The position numbers and the translations under genes were made by a program. A stretch of 32,296 bases of DNA from IMG/VR virus record IMGVR_UViG_3300009705_000065, positions 1 through 32,296 of that record. The stretch is one strand, 5' to 3'. Shown here piece after piece: positions 7,905 through 15,747 of this stretch. Each line of letters starts with the position of its first letter. Position 1 is the stretch's first letter. This DNA is from a virus. Below the pieces are notes generated by a model. The model was not told the DNA's origin, did not search any database, and saw only the letters and a list, made by a program, of their open reading frames with translations.

Positions 7905-9146
7905 TCACCAATAACTAATTTCTTCTCCTTCACCAGCAACTTCAACCGGTGCACCTAAAGCAACTCTTGGTAGAATACCATACACATTAATAGATACAGG
8001 ATTAAACTCATCCTCAAGATAAGTTCCATCATCATCTTTCTTTTGTGTTTGATTTGTACGACCAATCAAGATAACATCTGAGCCTACACCAAAATCAATA
8101 TCAACTGATTCGGGAATCCAACAAGGTGTTGAATCAGGCAAATCATCTTCATCAAACCCATAAGAAATATCGGCAGGTTCAATCCAAAGAACACAATTAC
8201 CGGTCTTCTCATTTCTTTTAAGGTTCATACTACTAACAATTCCATCAGTAATAACAAGTTTCATTCCTCTCTCTTGTGCTTGAGTGTTATGAAAGTCTTC
8301 AATCTCAATCAAATCTGCAACATAATCACCAAGACAATCAGCAAGCATATCTTCCATAGATAAATTATCTGTGTTTACATACTCATCTGATTCTGGGTCT
8401 AAGTTCTTATTGTATGATAATGATTCTAAGGTTCGGTTCTTGATACCATAGCAAGCATTTCTCTCTTCGTTAAACAAAGCATTCAAGTGCAACCATTCAA
8501 ACAACTCTACATTAAATGTTTTAGCCGCTTCATTCTTCAAGCCTAAAGTCCAATATTGGAAATCACCATTATCAGTCTTAGCAATTAGATGATGACGACT
8601 TCGCCATTCTTCAGCAGGTAAAGGTTTGCCGTAGTTCTTATTAACATCCCCACTTGTATATGCCTTGATATTATCAATAGGAACAATCCACTTGTTCTCA
8701 TCTACTTCAATTGCAGATACAGGTAATTTAGGGATTGTCTTTGAAGCAGACTCACCGTTAATCATTTGTACCTTTTCATAATCTCCTGAATCAGTTAATG
8801 TCACTTCTGCACACTTCTCTTCATTGAAGGGGGTATTAGGATTACTTCGGTAATCACTTAACAAAGTCTTTCTTCGCCATTCTTGTACATCTCTTGCTGG
8901 TTCACTACCAACAATAAACCCAAACGCATCATTACCAAAGGTGCTCTTACCTTTAGACTTGTTTCCTTTCAATGAACCTCTTACAAAATTACGGGTTAAT
9001 GTCAATGCTACCATTGATTGTCGCTCGTTTTCTGTATCAAGGTTATTAGAAGAAGCAATTTCATTATACTTCTCCAACATCTCTTCATCCGTCTTTCCTA
9101 GTTTAGTGGCTAATCCACTTAGTTCTTTTTCTATTCTATCATTCAT
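7905..9146 (-). CDS. Large acidic unknown protein (413 aa), possible OB-fold/ssDNA-binding protein
   Basis: The 413-aa product lies between the RFC subunit and the RecA-fold ATPase. It starts with a charged helix (MNDRIEKELSGLATKLGK), has a Trp/Tyr-rich middle (QYWTLGLKN, FEWLHLNALF) and a strand-rich C-terminal half (MKLVITDGIVSSMNL, SDVILIGRTNQTQ) ending in the acidic tail EVAGEGEEISYW. An acidic tail after strand-rich, OB-like sequence is common in single-stranded DNA-binding proteins, and a replication island without another SSB needs one. That role is inferred from context; no diagnostic motif is visible. AGGTGA precedes the ATG in an A-rich leader with CAAAA repeats. Confidence 0.7.
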   Translation of the reverse strand: MNDRIEKELSGLATKLGKTDEEMLEKYNEIASSNNLDTENERQSMVALTLTRNFVRGSLKGNKSKGKSTFGNDAFGFIVGSEPARDVQEWRRKTLLSDYRSNPNTPFNEEKCAEVTLTDSGDYEKVQMINGESASKTIPKLPVSAIEVDENKWIVPIDNIKAYTSGDVNKNYGKPLPAEEWRSRHHLIAKTDNGDFQYWTLGLKNEAAKTFNVELFEWLHLNALFNEERNACYGIKNRTLESLSYNKNLDPESDEYVNTDNLSMEDMLADCLGDYVADLIEIEDFHNTQAQERGMKLVITDGIVSSMNLKRNEKTGNCVLWIEPADISYGFDEDDLPDSTPCWIPESVDIDFGVGSDVILIGRTNQTQKKDDDGTYLEDEFNPVSINVYGILPRVALGAPVEVAGEGEEISYW

Positions 9147-9191
9147 TTTTTTTCACCTATCTTTTTGTTTTGTTTTGTTTCTTATTTTGTT

Positions 9192-10097
9192 CTACATAAA
9201 TTGTGCCGCAAACCATGACACTAAAATCTTGGGGGTCATGCTTCTTGACCTCCATTCCATCTCTCCAATATGCGTTAAGCACTTAAACATTTCATCGTTA
9301 TTTAAGTTCTTTTCTAATACACATTGATGAAGATTGTTTGCTATTTCTTTGACACTTCGACCACTATAAACTTCCTTTAATAATAAATCATTTCCTTCCC
9401 TAACTTGTGATGACGAAAGCAGTTTTATAATCTCGTTATACTTACTCATAAACTCTATAGTCTTTTCTTTAAGACTACTATTAGAAAATGCACATGCTTG
9501 TAGTTCGTTAATCGCTCTACGCATATCACCATTTAATGATTCACAAAAGTTAATTAGTTCATCATTGTTAACTTCTATTTGTTCTTCACTTATAATTACT
9601 AATAACATTTCTTTCATATCACTTACATTGAATGGACTAAATAGATAATTAGCACACCTACTTCTTATAGGGTACTCAACTAATTGTTCGTCATTACAAG
9701 TGATAATAAATCTAACATTCTGTGCTCTTTCCATTGTTCTCTTTAATGCTCTTTGAGAATCTTTAGTCATACCATCAAACTCATCTAATAAACAAACCTT
9801 GAACGGCACATCATCAGTAGACTTTAGAGAAGCAAATGTACTTATTGTATCTCTAATAGTATCTAGTCTTCTATCTTGACTAGCATTAATCTCTAGGTAA
9901 TTAGAACTAAAAGATTCTCCTAAGAACTGCTTTGCTAATACAATTGCTGCACTAGTTTTACCTGTTCCACCATTACCATACAGTAATACATTAGGCATAT
10001 CATTTCTAACTATCCAACTAGAGGCATCTTCTACAAACTTTCTTTGTCCTCTAATCTCTTCTATCCTTACAGGTCTATATTTCTCAGTCCAATTCAT
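9192..10097 (-). CDS. rfcS: Replication factor C small subunit (clamp loader ATPase)
   Basis: The 301-aa protein begins MNWTEKYRPVRIEEI, the hallmark RFC start. It has Walker A GNGGTGKT at 41-48, Walker B LLDEFDGM at 103-110, sensor 1 IITCND at 131-136 and the arginine-finger motif SRC at 146-148. It is a little shorter than cellular RFC small subunits (about 315-330 aa). The complex opens the PCNA ring at primer ends using ATP. The ATG overlaps the upstream TGA, with AAGGAG eight bases before. No clear RFC large subunit is present, but the P-loop protein at 10983-11825 is a candidate partner. Confidence 0.95.
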   Translation of the reverse strand: MNWTEKYRPVRIEEIRGQRKFVEDASSWIVRNDMPNVLLYGNGGTGKTSAAIVLAKQFLGESFSSNYLEINASQDRRLDTIRDTISTFASLKSTDDVPFKVCLLDEFDGMTKDSQRALKRTMERAQNVRFIITCNDEQLVEYPIRSRCANYLFSPFNVSDMKEMLLVIISEEQIEVNNDELINFCESLNGDMRRAINELQACAFSNSSLKEKTIEFMSKYNEIIKLLSSSQVREGNDLLLKEVYSGRSVKEIANNLHQCVLEKNLNNDEMFKCLTHIGEMEWRSRSMTPKILVSWFAAQFM

Positions 10098-10270
10098 TCT
10101 CTCAACTCCTTCATTACTTTATTAATAGCATTTGATGGTTCTCTAGCCATCACATTAACTTCTTTTTTAACACCGTTATCTGTATAAGATACTGTGTGCA
10201 TTACTTCATCCATCATATCAGACTCACGAGTATTTGGATATGTAGTGTGAGCACTAAAATTAGTCTTCAT
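10094..10270 (-). CDS. Small unknown protein (58 aa)
   Basis: Begins MKTNFSAHTTYPNTRESD and ends NKVMKELRE. Start and stop both overlap neighbouring genes by ATGA, joining the small membrane protein gene to rfcS. It has no Cys pairs or membrane segment. Its last codons carry the AAGGAG used by rfcS. Function unknown. Confidence 0.6.
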   Translation of the reverse strand: MKTNFSAHTTYPNTRESDMMDEVMHTVSYTDNGVKKEVNVMAREPSNAINKVMKELRE

Positions 10271-10404
10271 ACTAAAACCAACCCTATCATTATAACAGTA
10301 ACAATATTTACAGCAGTAACGATTCTTAATATCTTATTACCTTGTTTGATATTATCATTTAAATCTACTAGTAATTCATTTATCCTTTCTATCGTTTCTT
10401 TCAT
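10267..10404 (-). CDS. Tiny single-pass membrane protein (45 aa)
   Basis: An amphipathic N-terminal helix (MKETIERINELLVDLNDN) leads into one hydrophobic segment (ILRIVTAVNIVTVIMIGLVL) that runs almost to the C-terminus, a tail-anchored layout. GGAGTGA precedes the ATG, and the stop overlaps the next start. Placement next to the clamp loader gene is unusual for a lysis protein; membrane tethering is a guess. Confidence 0.6.
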   Translation of the reverse strand: MKETIERINELLVDLNDNIKQGNKILRIVTAVNIVTVIMIGLVLV

Positions 10405-10460
10405 TTAGATTCACTCCACTTTTATTTAACTGTATCATAACAATCCACCTAATAAATCTT

Positions 10461-10823
10461 CTATACAGATTCATCTGAAGGCAACTCCACACTATTACAT
10501 TCGGGGCAAGGCTTATTTAATTTATAACCACTACCATCACAAGATACACATAAAACAATTTTCTGATAAGTATTTACTTTATCCGTATTATTTACTCTAT
10601 ACATACTTTTTCTTGAAGATAGATAATTAGACACCTTACCTTTTTGTGGTACATAGGCTAAACCAATTCTATTAGAAGTATTGTTAATATAAGATATAAT
10701 CTCATCTACTACTTCAGTAGCACTTCTCCACATACCATCATTCATTGTTCTATCAATATACTTCTCAGAATAAGTTTTCTTATACTTTCTTTTCTTACCA
10801 TTAAAGTTATTTCTTCTTGACAT
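10461..10823 (-). CDS. Winged-helix plus zinc-ribbon protein (120 aa)
   Basis: After a very basic N-terminus (KKRKYKKTYSEKY), residues about 30-75 look like a winged helix-turn-helix (MWRSATEVVDEI, then GKVSNYLSSRKSMYRV). A C-terminal ribbon follows, CVSCDGSGYKLNKPCPECN, of the CxxCxGxG type seen in DnaJ-like zinc sites. Such proteins usually bind DNA and often regulate transcription. AGAGGGG precedes the ATG. The target is unknown. Confidence 0.65.
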   Translation of the reverse strand: MSRRNNFNGKKRKYKKTYSEKYIDRTMNDGMWRSATEVVDEIISYINNTSNRIGLAYVPQKGKVSNYLSSRKSMYRVNNTDKVNTYQKIVLCVSCDGSGYKLNKPCPECNSVELPSDESV

Positions 10824-10824
10824 G

Positions 10825-10983
10825 TTAACCCCTCTTTACAACTTCAACTGCTTCTAATGGAGTCATGTCACAATTATAAAAGTCACACCAGATTTTAAAC
10901 CCTGCTAACTTCCTATCAGTTTCTTCAATACAACCTAACCATGTAGATAAAGCAATACCTTGTCCTTTTCTTAAACGCTTCAT
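10825..10983 (-). CDS. Small unknown protein (52 aa)
   Basis: Begins MKRLRKGQGIALSTWLGC and ends EAVEVVKRG. The ATG overlaps the upstream TAA (TAATG), and the stop sits just before the next gene with its ribosome binding site. Three Cys (18, 33, 38) do not form a clear zinc pattern. Family not recognised. Confidence 0.55.
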   Translation of the reverse strand: MKRLRKGQGIALSTWLGCIEETDRKLAGFKIWCDFYNCDMTPLEAVEVVKRG

Positions 10984-11825
10984 TAGAAATCACTCAACTT
11001 TCTTGTTTGTTTGGTCACACTAATTCTTAATTTCTTTACTTTCTTTATATTAAGAATCTTACATTCATCGTTATCTAATCTATTAGCAGCCCAAAGTTTA
11101 TATTTATCCTCTTGTAAAAACGATTTAACTAAATAACTTTCTTTAGTCTTTAGATTTAACTTATAACAAATCTTAGGCACAGGGCTATAAGCATTTCTTG
11201 TAGGGAAATTAATTCTACCTGAGTTAGAACCACTTAATGAGTAGGCTAACAATTCATAGAAATAATCTATTGACCATTTCCTCATAATATTATCAAGAGG
11301 GGTTATAACATTAACACCAACATTAGGTTGAACCCACGATATAATGTGCATATCGCTAGGTTTAACAAACTTTAACATCTTAAGTACTTTAACTCTATCC
11401 TTGTTTTTAACAATCTCTTCAGTCAATTCATATATTGATTTATCCATATTAACTATTACATCTGAATTAGGTGCTAACTCTTTAATTTTCTTTTGTCTAC
11501 TATCAACTCTACCTAACTTCTTCTTACTACATACATTTAATATAAACTTAGCCACATCCTTTTCGTTAATGCTAGTCATTATAACATTTTCATTAGTTAG
11601 TAATAAGTTTAATACTTTATCTTTATCAGGTTTATAATTCACATCTTCTATAATTACACCATGATGTTTAGGGTAAGAATAAATATCTTCTATTGTAATA
11701 TCACTTGCTGGCATTATCATATGTGGTCGCTGCCCCATTAGTTTAATAGCCATAGTAGTTTTACCACTACCATAACCACCTATTATTAATACGGGTTTAG
11801 TTTTTGTCTGTGCCTTGTTTAACAT
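10983..11825 (-). CDS. P-loop AAA+-like ATPase, possible degenerate clamp-loader subunit
   Basis: A 280-aa protein with Walker A GGYGSGKTT near residue 18, a Walker B-type strand GVIIEDVNY, and a sensor-1-like strand NVIMTSINEKDVAKFI. The spacing of these three elements parallels the RFC small subunit encoded one block away (LLDEFDGM then IITCNDEQLVEY), but the arginine-finger SRC motif is missing. A role as the odd, larger-subunit partner of the viral RFC is plausible; a general NTPase is the alternative. The ATG used has GAGATGA upstream; a TTG two codons earlier is less likely. Confidence 0.6.
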   Translation of the reverse strand: MLNKAQTKTKPVLIIGGYGSGKTTMAIKLMGQRPHMIMPASDITIEDIYSYPKHHGVIIEDVNYKPDKDKVLNLLLTNENVIMTSINEKDVAKFILNVCSKKKLGRVDSRQKKIKELAPNSDVIVNMDKSIYELTEEIVKNKDRVKVLKMLKFVKPSDMHIISWVQPNVGVNVITPLDNIMRKWSIDYFYELLAYSLSGSNSGRINFPTRNAYSPVPKICYKLNLKTKESYLVKSFLQEDKYKLWAANRLDNDECKILNIKKVKKLRISVTKQTRKLSDF

Positions 11826-12216
11826 TTTCAATCATCTCTATTAATGTGCTCATTCCTTCTTTAGTTAAATGTAATCCTTCTTCTAAATACTCAATAACTA
11901 TATCAAACTTAGACCAATCGCTGTGAGAACATGGTACAGTTGTAGGCATTAGATTTCTTATAGCCCTAACAGATGGTTGCTGACCTATAATAAGTACAGG
12001 CTTATCTCTATTTACTCCTTCGCTATCTCTAAGTATTGAATTAACATTACCTTGTTCTAACCTTCTTTGTAAGGCTATTAAAAAATCTCTATTAGCCCTA
12101 AACATAATCCTTATCCTAATAGTATAACCCGAAGAACTTCTTACACTTTTGTAAATAGTCACTTCGGGTCTTGCTACTGTCAGTAAAATCCCTTCTAATT
12201 GTTCCTTTGTATACAT
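11797..12216 (-). CDS. LAGLIDADG-like protein lacking the catalytic acid (139 aa)
   Basis: The order of segments resembles one LAGLIDADG homing-endonuclease repeat: an N-terminal helix QLEGILLTVARPEV where LAGLIDADG should be, then strands GYTIRIRIMFRANRDFLIAL, then the typical C-terminal block SKFDIVIEYLEEGLHLTKEGM. The last block closely follows the family pattern 'F..v..l...k.HLT.eG...I'. The acidic residue that binds catalytic metal in the first motif is absent, so cleavage is unlikely and DNA binding is the probable remaining role, as in WhiA-type proteins. The gene overlaps the P-loop gene by 29 bases. The assignment is by eye and moderate. Confidence 0.55.
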   Translation of the reverse strand: MYTKEQLEGILLTVARPEVTIYKSVRSSSGYTIRIRIMFRANRDFLIALQRRLEQGNVNSILRDSEGVNRDKPVLIIGQQPSVRAIRNLMPTTVPCSHSDWSKFDIVIEYLEEGLHLTKEGMSTLIEMIENVKQGTDKN

Positions 12217-12218
12217 CT

Positions 12219-12368
12219 TTAACTTACCGCCTCATACATATGTTCTAAATATTCATCTGAACTATTATCTAATATCATCTTTATGATAACCATCTTATCC
12301 ATACCTTTCAATATTTCAGATAAAGAAACATTACGAGCCTCTACATAGTCATCATAAAATTCACTCAT
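12219..12368 (-). CDS. Small acidic unknown protein (49 aa)
   Basis: Begins MSEFYDDYVEARNVSLSEI and ends YLEHMYEAVS. Helical and acidic. GGTGAAGAG precedes the ATG, which overlaps the upstream stop (ATGA). It has no Cys or membrane segment. Function unknown. Confidence 0.6.
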   Translation of the reverse strand: MSEFYDDYVEARNVSLSEILKGMDKMVIIKMILDNSSDEYLEHMYEAVS

Positions 12369-12631
12369 TGCTCTTCACCATAATCAGTAAGTGATGTTTG
12401 AGTTAATAACAATTCATCCGGTAAAGGCTTTCCTAATTCTTCTACACAACAAGCAAACAAATGCTTAGGTAGCACACCTTCAATACGATATACCATTAAC
12501 TTACCAATACATCGTAGGTGATATAACGCTTCACCCGATTCAATTTCTTGTACAAACGCTTCTTCAATACCATTAAAGTTATCTCTACAATAATGGCACA
12601 TCTCTTTATCACTTACTATTTTTATATTCAT
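12365..12631 (-). CDS. Small zinc-binding protein (88 aa)
   Basis: Begins MNIKIVSDKEMCHYC; Cys12 and Cys15 with His38 and Cys41 (LYHLRC) suggest a LIM- or FYVE-like half site, and ACC at about 60-62 could add ligands. It is translationally coupled to the ligase gene: AAGGAAGTGA in the ligase end precedes its ATG, which overlaps the ligase stop. It may be a ligase-associated factor, but no family is recognised. Confidence 0.6.
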   Translation of the reverse strand: MNIKIVSDKEMCHYCRDNFNGIEEAFVQEIESGEALYHLRCIGKLMVYRIEGVLPKHLFACCVEELGKPLPDELLLTQTSLTDYGEEQ

Positions 12632-14115
12632 TGTTTCACTTCCTTCAATTGTGTTGGTTCATTTTTATCGTCACGATGTTTAACATAACGAGGGAATCTT
12701 AAACCATATTCACCCTTTTCATTTGTTGTAATCATATCACCTTTAACTTCAATAATCATATTGTTCTCTCCTTTATTATCATAGACATCTTTTAAGAACG
12801 CTAAGTCTTCATCAGTAAATCCTGAACCTACTAAACCAAATGGTATCAAAGTTTCTCCATCTTTAATAGCAATATGATAAGCACCATATGTTCCAACTCT
12901 TTTACCTGAACCTACATTAGCACCTGTCACTATACAATCTATATCTACAAGAGCAGGTTTATACTTCTCCCATCCCTTAGACCTCTTACCAAAATCATAA
13001 GCAAGTGCAGGGTCTTTAACAATAACTCCTTCAAAACCTGCGGCTATTGCTTCGTTATAAAACTCTAGCATTTCTTCCTTGTTATTTACTTCTGTTGTCT
13101 TAGCAACAATAGATTCATCAAAGTGCATCTGTAATGTTTGTAATCTAGTATCTAAGTTATCATCATATACAGGTTGTCCACCATACATCAAACAATCAAA
13201 CAATCTAATTGTGACTTCATTACGGTAAATAACTTCATCAGTCTTACCATGAATACGGCTCATCATATTCTTAAACTCGGCAGGGTTTCCATCTGTATCA
13301 ATAGGATAAATCTCTCCATCTGCAATCCAATCTACAGGGTCTGAAGCATCACCAATTACAGGGATTAAATCATTAGCAAACTTCATTGTAATATCATCAC
13401 CTTTACGATTAAAGATTTTAATACCATCTTCATTGTGATGAACTTGTGCTCTAATACCATCATACTTATAATCACACCATCTTCGGCCACGAGTATAATT
13501 CCCCGTCTTAGCCAACATAGGCTTCATATAATTACCAGCAATAGGTGTGTAATCTAATCCACCTGTATTAATTGCTTGATTAATAACTTCATCTAATGAA
13601 AGGAAATGTGAAGCCTTCTTTACTTCACTTGCTTTAATACCATATGACTTAGCCAACATTTTCTTTACTGCAGTTTCTCCACAACCATGACGAGTTTCTT
13701 TTAATACAAAGGCTGTCATCCACTTTCTACCCATAGGAGTTAATCGTGGTAATAGATTGAAGTAATGTTCATAGGTTGTTTCCCATGAATCAGTATACAA
13801 TGCTAAAGATACATCTTCAACTGATACTTCATCTCCAATTGGAGAACCTTGCATCAAATGAAATACTGATTCTGCTAATCCACCATGAACATCTGTTAAG
13901 ATATTAACATCTTCTACATCTATATTAGCATACTCAGCAAGTCTTTGTGATAAACCACTCTCACCTGCTCCATTATTAGGATAAGATTTAGTCCACATCT
14001 TAAATGCTGATTCTTCTTGTCCATTAAAATTAGTATTATCAACTTGATTAACCATTTGTGATGGTGTCATAGTGACAAACTGTTCATTCATCCTTGCATA
14101 TTCTTCCCAATTCAT
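12628..14115 (-). CDS. lig: ATP-dependent DNA ligase
   Basis: A 495-aa protein with the archaeal/eukaryal ligase plan: an N-terminal DNA-binding domain (LTPMGRKWMTAFVLKETRHG) and the adenylation motif I DYKYDGIR with its Lys near residue 217. Then come motif III-type IADGEIYP, motif IV EGVIVKDP, motif V KGWEKYKP and a C-terminal OB domain (NNMIIEVKGDMITTNEKG). It seals nicks between Okazaki fragments using ATP. It is somewhat shorter than cellular archaeal ligases (about 550-600 aa). The ATG used follows the histone-fold gene stop by one base, with AAGGAG nine bases upstream; earlier ATGs in frame fit less well. Confidence 0.95.
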   Translation of the reverse strand: MNWEEYARMNEQFVTMTPSQMVNQVDNTNFNGQEESAFKMWTKSYPNNGAGESGLSQRLAEYANIDVEDVNILTDVHGGLAESVFHLMQGSPIGDEVSVEDVSLALYTDSWETTYEHYFNLLPRLTPMGRKWMTAFVLKETRHGCGETAVKKMLAKSYGIKASEVKKASHFLSLDEVINQAINTGGLDYTPIAGNYMKPMLAKTGNYTRGRRWCDYKYDGIRAQVHHNEDGIKIFNRKGDDITMKFANDLIPVIGDASDPVDWIADGEIYPIDTDGNPAEFKNMMSRIHGKTDEVIYRNEVTIRLFDCLMYGGQPVYDDNLDTRLQTLQMHFDESIVAKTTEVNNKEEMLEFYNEAIAAGFEGVIVKDPALAYDFGKRSKGWEKYKPALVDIDCIVTGANVGSGKRVGTYGAYHIAIKDGETLIPFGLVGSGFTDEDLAFLKDVYDNKGENNMIIEVKGDMITTNEKGEYGLRFPRYVKHRDDKNEPTQLKEVKQ

Positions 14116-14116
14116 A

Positions 14117-14407
14117 TCATTCATCTCCTTCTGTATTCCATTCGCCAAATTCATTTACTTCTTCTTCTTCTTCTTCACTTGATTCTATTACCCTTTGGTC
14201 ATTCATTGCTACAAATGCTAACTTCACATGATTAGCAGTTAATCTACTATTACTACTATCTCCACCTGCTTCTGCATCGCATAACTCTACCATTGATTTC
14301 ATTATCATTTCAATTCTAGTTTGAAACTCTAATACTGCTATCATCGGCAATTGCCTTTCGGGTGTTATATCTTCAAACATTCTTCTTATTTCTCTTACGC
14401 TAACCAT
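14117..14407 (-). CDS. Probable histone-fold protein with acidic tail (96 aa)
   Basis: The middle reads as a histone fold: a short helix VREIRRMFEDI, a long central helix IAVLEFQTRIEMIMKSMVEL (about residues 23-42, continuing CDAEA), a loop with SRLTANHV, and a last helix KLAFVAMN. 'R-L-T-x-x-H-V-x-x-A' after a long helix is typical of TAF/CENP-S/NF-Y-like and archaeal histone folds. A strongly acidic tail (ESSEEEEEEV) follows, unlike short archaeal histones. It could package viral DNA, compete with host histones or act as a transcription or repair cofactor. GGAGATGG precedes the ATG. Its end encodes the ligase ribosome binding site, so the two are co-translated. Confidence 0.6.
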   Translation of the reverse strand: MVSVREIRRMFEDITPERQLPMIAVLEFQTRIEMIMKSMVELCDAEAGGDSSNSRLTANHVKLAFVAMNDQRVIESSEEEEEEVNEFGEWNTEGDE

Positions 14408-14787
14408 TTTTCCATCTCCTGTTTATTAAAAAAGTATTTTGGACTACTCAATTGTTTAAGGTCGTGTGCAATCCAAACACTACCACTTAGAGAATCAACT
14501 CTAATTACTTCATACTTCTTTGTTGTCACTTCTGTTGTCACTTCTGGCCCTTTACCATATAGTTTAGTTATCTCTTGAGAAACTTTATCCATATTGTCTA
14601 GTACATATTTAATGACTAAAGGTTCTTGCACTTCTACATATCCCTCTCTATCCATTTCATACTCTCCTGTATTATTACACACATTACATTTACTACCGCT
14701 ACATATAGGGCATTGAATAATAAGTGGGCCAATCACAGGAAATCTTACTCTTCTGAATCGTCTAACTCTATCATCTGAATTCTGCAT
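14395..14787 (-). CDS. Zinc-ribbon protein with 'YEVIRV.SL' module (130 aa)
   Basis: An Arg-rich N-terminus (DDRVRRFRRVRFPVIGP) leads to a zinc ribbon CPICSGSKCNVCNNTG. After a helix, a C-terminal module KYEVIRVDSLSGSVWIAHDL is shared with the protein at 20505-20735. The ATG giving MQNSDDRV has AAAGGAA upstream and was preferred over one ten codons earlier. It overlaps both the protease gene and the histone-fold gene. Nucleic-acid binding is likely from the ribbon; the role is unknown. Confidence 0.65.
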   Translation of the reverse strand: MQNSDDRVRRFRRVRFPVIGPLIIQCPICSGSKCNVCNNTGEYEMDREGYVEVQEPLVIKYVLDNMDKVSQEITKLYGKGPEVTTEVTTKKYEVIRVDSLSGSVWIAHDLKQLSSPKYFFNKQEMEKWLA

Positions 14788-15251
14788 AATTGTTCCTTTC
14801 CGTATTGTTTCCACCATTTCATTTTCTGTCTATCACCTAGAACAATTGCTGAATCTAAGATAGGCTTTTGATTATTAATAGTCATCCAATCAGTTCCGCT
14901 AAAATATGCTTGACCAAAGGGATGTGTATGAATCCAACATTTCAAAGGAATCTTCATACCTTTAACTGATTCACCTTCATAGTCTACAAAACTTCTAGTT
15001 CCTTTACTGATAAATAGTTGGTTATCTCTATCAACAATTACTGATACTTCTTTCTCCTCTAGTATATCAACAGATAAATCCCAGATAACATTATGGAAAT
15101 GTTCACTATCAAAGTTATTACCTTCTCTAACGAATGCTTCTCTAACATTAGTCTTATGAAACTCCCAATGTGCATCAAGTATTGCTTTACCATATGCTAT
15201 AACTTCCTCGGCTTCCGCTAACACTTCTTCTACTAGTTTTTCTTCATTCAT
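14745..15251 (-). CDS. JAMM/JAB (MPN+) metalloprotease, candidate Ubl deconjugase
   Basis: The 168-aa protein carries WIHTHPFGQAYFSGTD, an exact H-x-H-x7-S-x2-D JAMM signature (His108, His110, Ser118, Asp121) for a zinc metalloprotease that cuts isopeptide or peptide bonds after a ubiquitin-like C-terminus. The catalytic Glu should lie upstream; several candidates are present around residues 65-95. The N-terminal 60 residues are helical. A di-glycine Ubl (25291-25497) and an E1-like enzyme (16495-17052) are encoded nearby, so maturation of the Ubl (removal of KA) or deconjugation is the likely job. DNA-repair RadC-type function is less likely because RadC sequence context is absent. Confidence 0.85.
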   Translation of the reverse strand: MNEEKLVEEVLAEAEEVIAYGKAILDAHWEFHKTNVREAFVREGNNFDSEHFHNVIWDLSVDILEEKEVSVIVDRDNQLFISKGTRSFVDYEGESVKGMKIPLKCWIHTHPFGQAYFSGTDWMTINNQKPILDSAIVLGDRQKMKWWKQYGKEQLCRIQMIELDDSEE

Positions 15252-15468
15252 TGATAATCACCTTATTGTTTACTAGTCTGTCTTTACTACATTCAGTAGG
15301 GTTAGAATGAACTTGTCCATTAACCCTAGCATTACATAGTTTAATATTAGTTTGTTCTTTAGTAATAACTTTACCACAGACTCTACAACTAGCATTTCCT
15401 GTTCCTGTTCCTACTAACCATTCTACTTTAGGTTTGTCTATCTTCTTTTCTATCTTTTCATCATTCAT
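15244..15468 (-). CDS. Zinc-finger protein, PARP-finger-like spacing (74 aa)
   Basis: Start placed at MNDEKIEKKIDK, preceded by GGTGA. The fold signature is CRVCGKVITKEQTNIKL followed by a distal VHSNPTEC, resembling the C2HC spacing of PARP-type or similar C2HC zinc fingers. It lies directly upstream of the JAMM gene and overlaps it by eight bases, so it may be a partner of the conjugation system, or simply one more zinc protein. Confidence 0.6.
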   Translation of the reverse strand: MNDEKIEKKIDKPKVEWLVGTGTGNASCRVCGKVITKEQTNIKLCNARVNGQVHSNPTECSKDRLVNNKVIINE

Positions 15469-15592
15469 TTTTTTCACCACATTTACATTCACTATCTAAT
15501 CTTCTACAAGCATCAACATAAGAAACACTATCATATGTTCCGTTATACCATGTTGATTCGCCACATCCTTTACAATTAATTGTTGTTCTCAT
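15461..15592 (-). CDS. Tiny C4 zinc-ribbon protein (43 aa)
   Basis: Begins MRTTINCKGCGESTWYNG and ends ECKCGEKNE, giving CxxCG at the start and CxCG at the end, a compact zinc ribbon. Both ends overlap neighbouring genes, and GATGAAGAAGAATG upstream is a shared stop/ribosome-site arrangement. Function unknown. Confidence 0.6.
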   Translation of the reverse strand: MRTTINCKGCGESTWYNGTYDSVSYVDACRRLDSECKCGEKNE

Positions 15593-15747
15593 TCTTCTTC
15601 ATCTCCATAAAAATATATTTGCATAATAAAATCCATGCCAAACTTAAGTGCTAAGGCATCAAGGATTTCATTACTTTCAAATAACATTGTTGCTATTTGC
15701 TCTTTGGTTAATTTCATTATTTCGTTTATATCATTTCCATCAATCAT
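15589..15747 (-). CDS. Small unknown protein (52 aa)
   Basis: Begins MIDGNDINEIMKLTKEQI and ends QIYFYGDEEE. It has helices and an aromatic C-terminal segment; the acidic tail encodes the next ribosome binding site. ATGA overlaps at both ends. No family recognised. Confidence 0.6.
   Translation of the reverse strand: MIDGNDINEIMKLTKEQIATMLFESNEILDALALKFGMDFIMQIYFYGDEEE

Noticed and set aside
8941-9327. Long plus-strand open frame (128 codons)
   Set aside because: It lies opposite the 413-aa gene and the RFC gene, has no ribosome binding site and is low in charged residues, as expected for the antisense of a coding strand. The same holds for the other plus-strand frames, for example those at 1385, 23382 and 28658.
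10376-10438. 20-codon ORF with an AGGTGG site overlapping the small membrane protein gene
   Set aside because: It is nested out of frame in the start of a better-supported gene and has no recognisable content.
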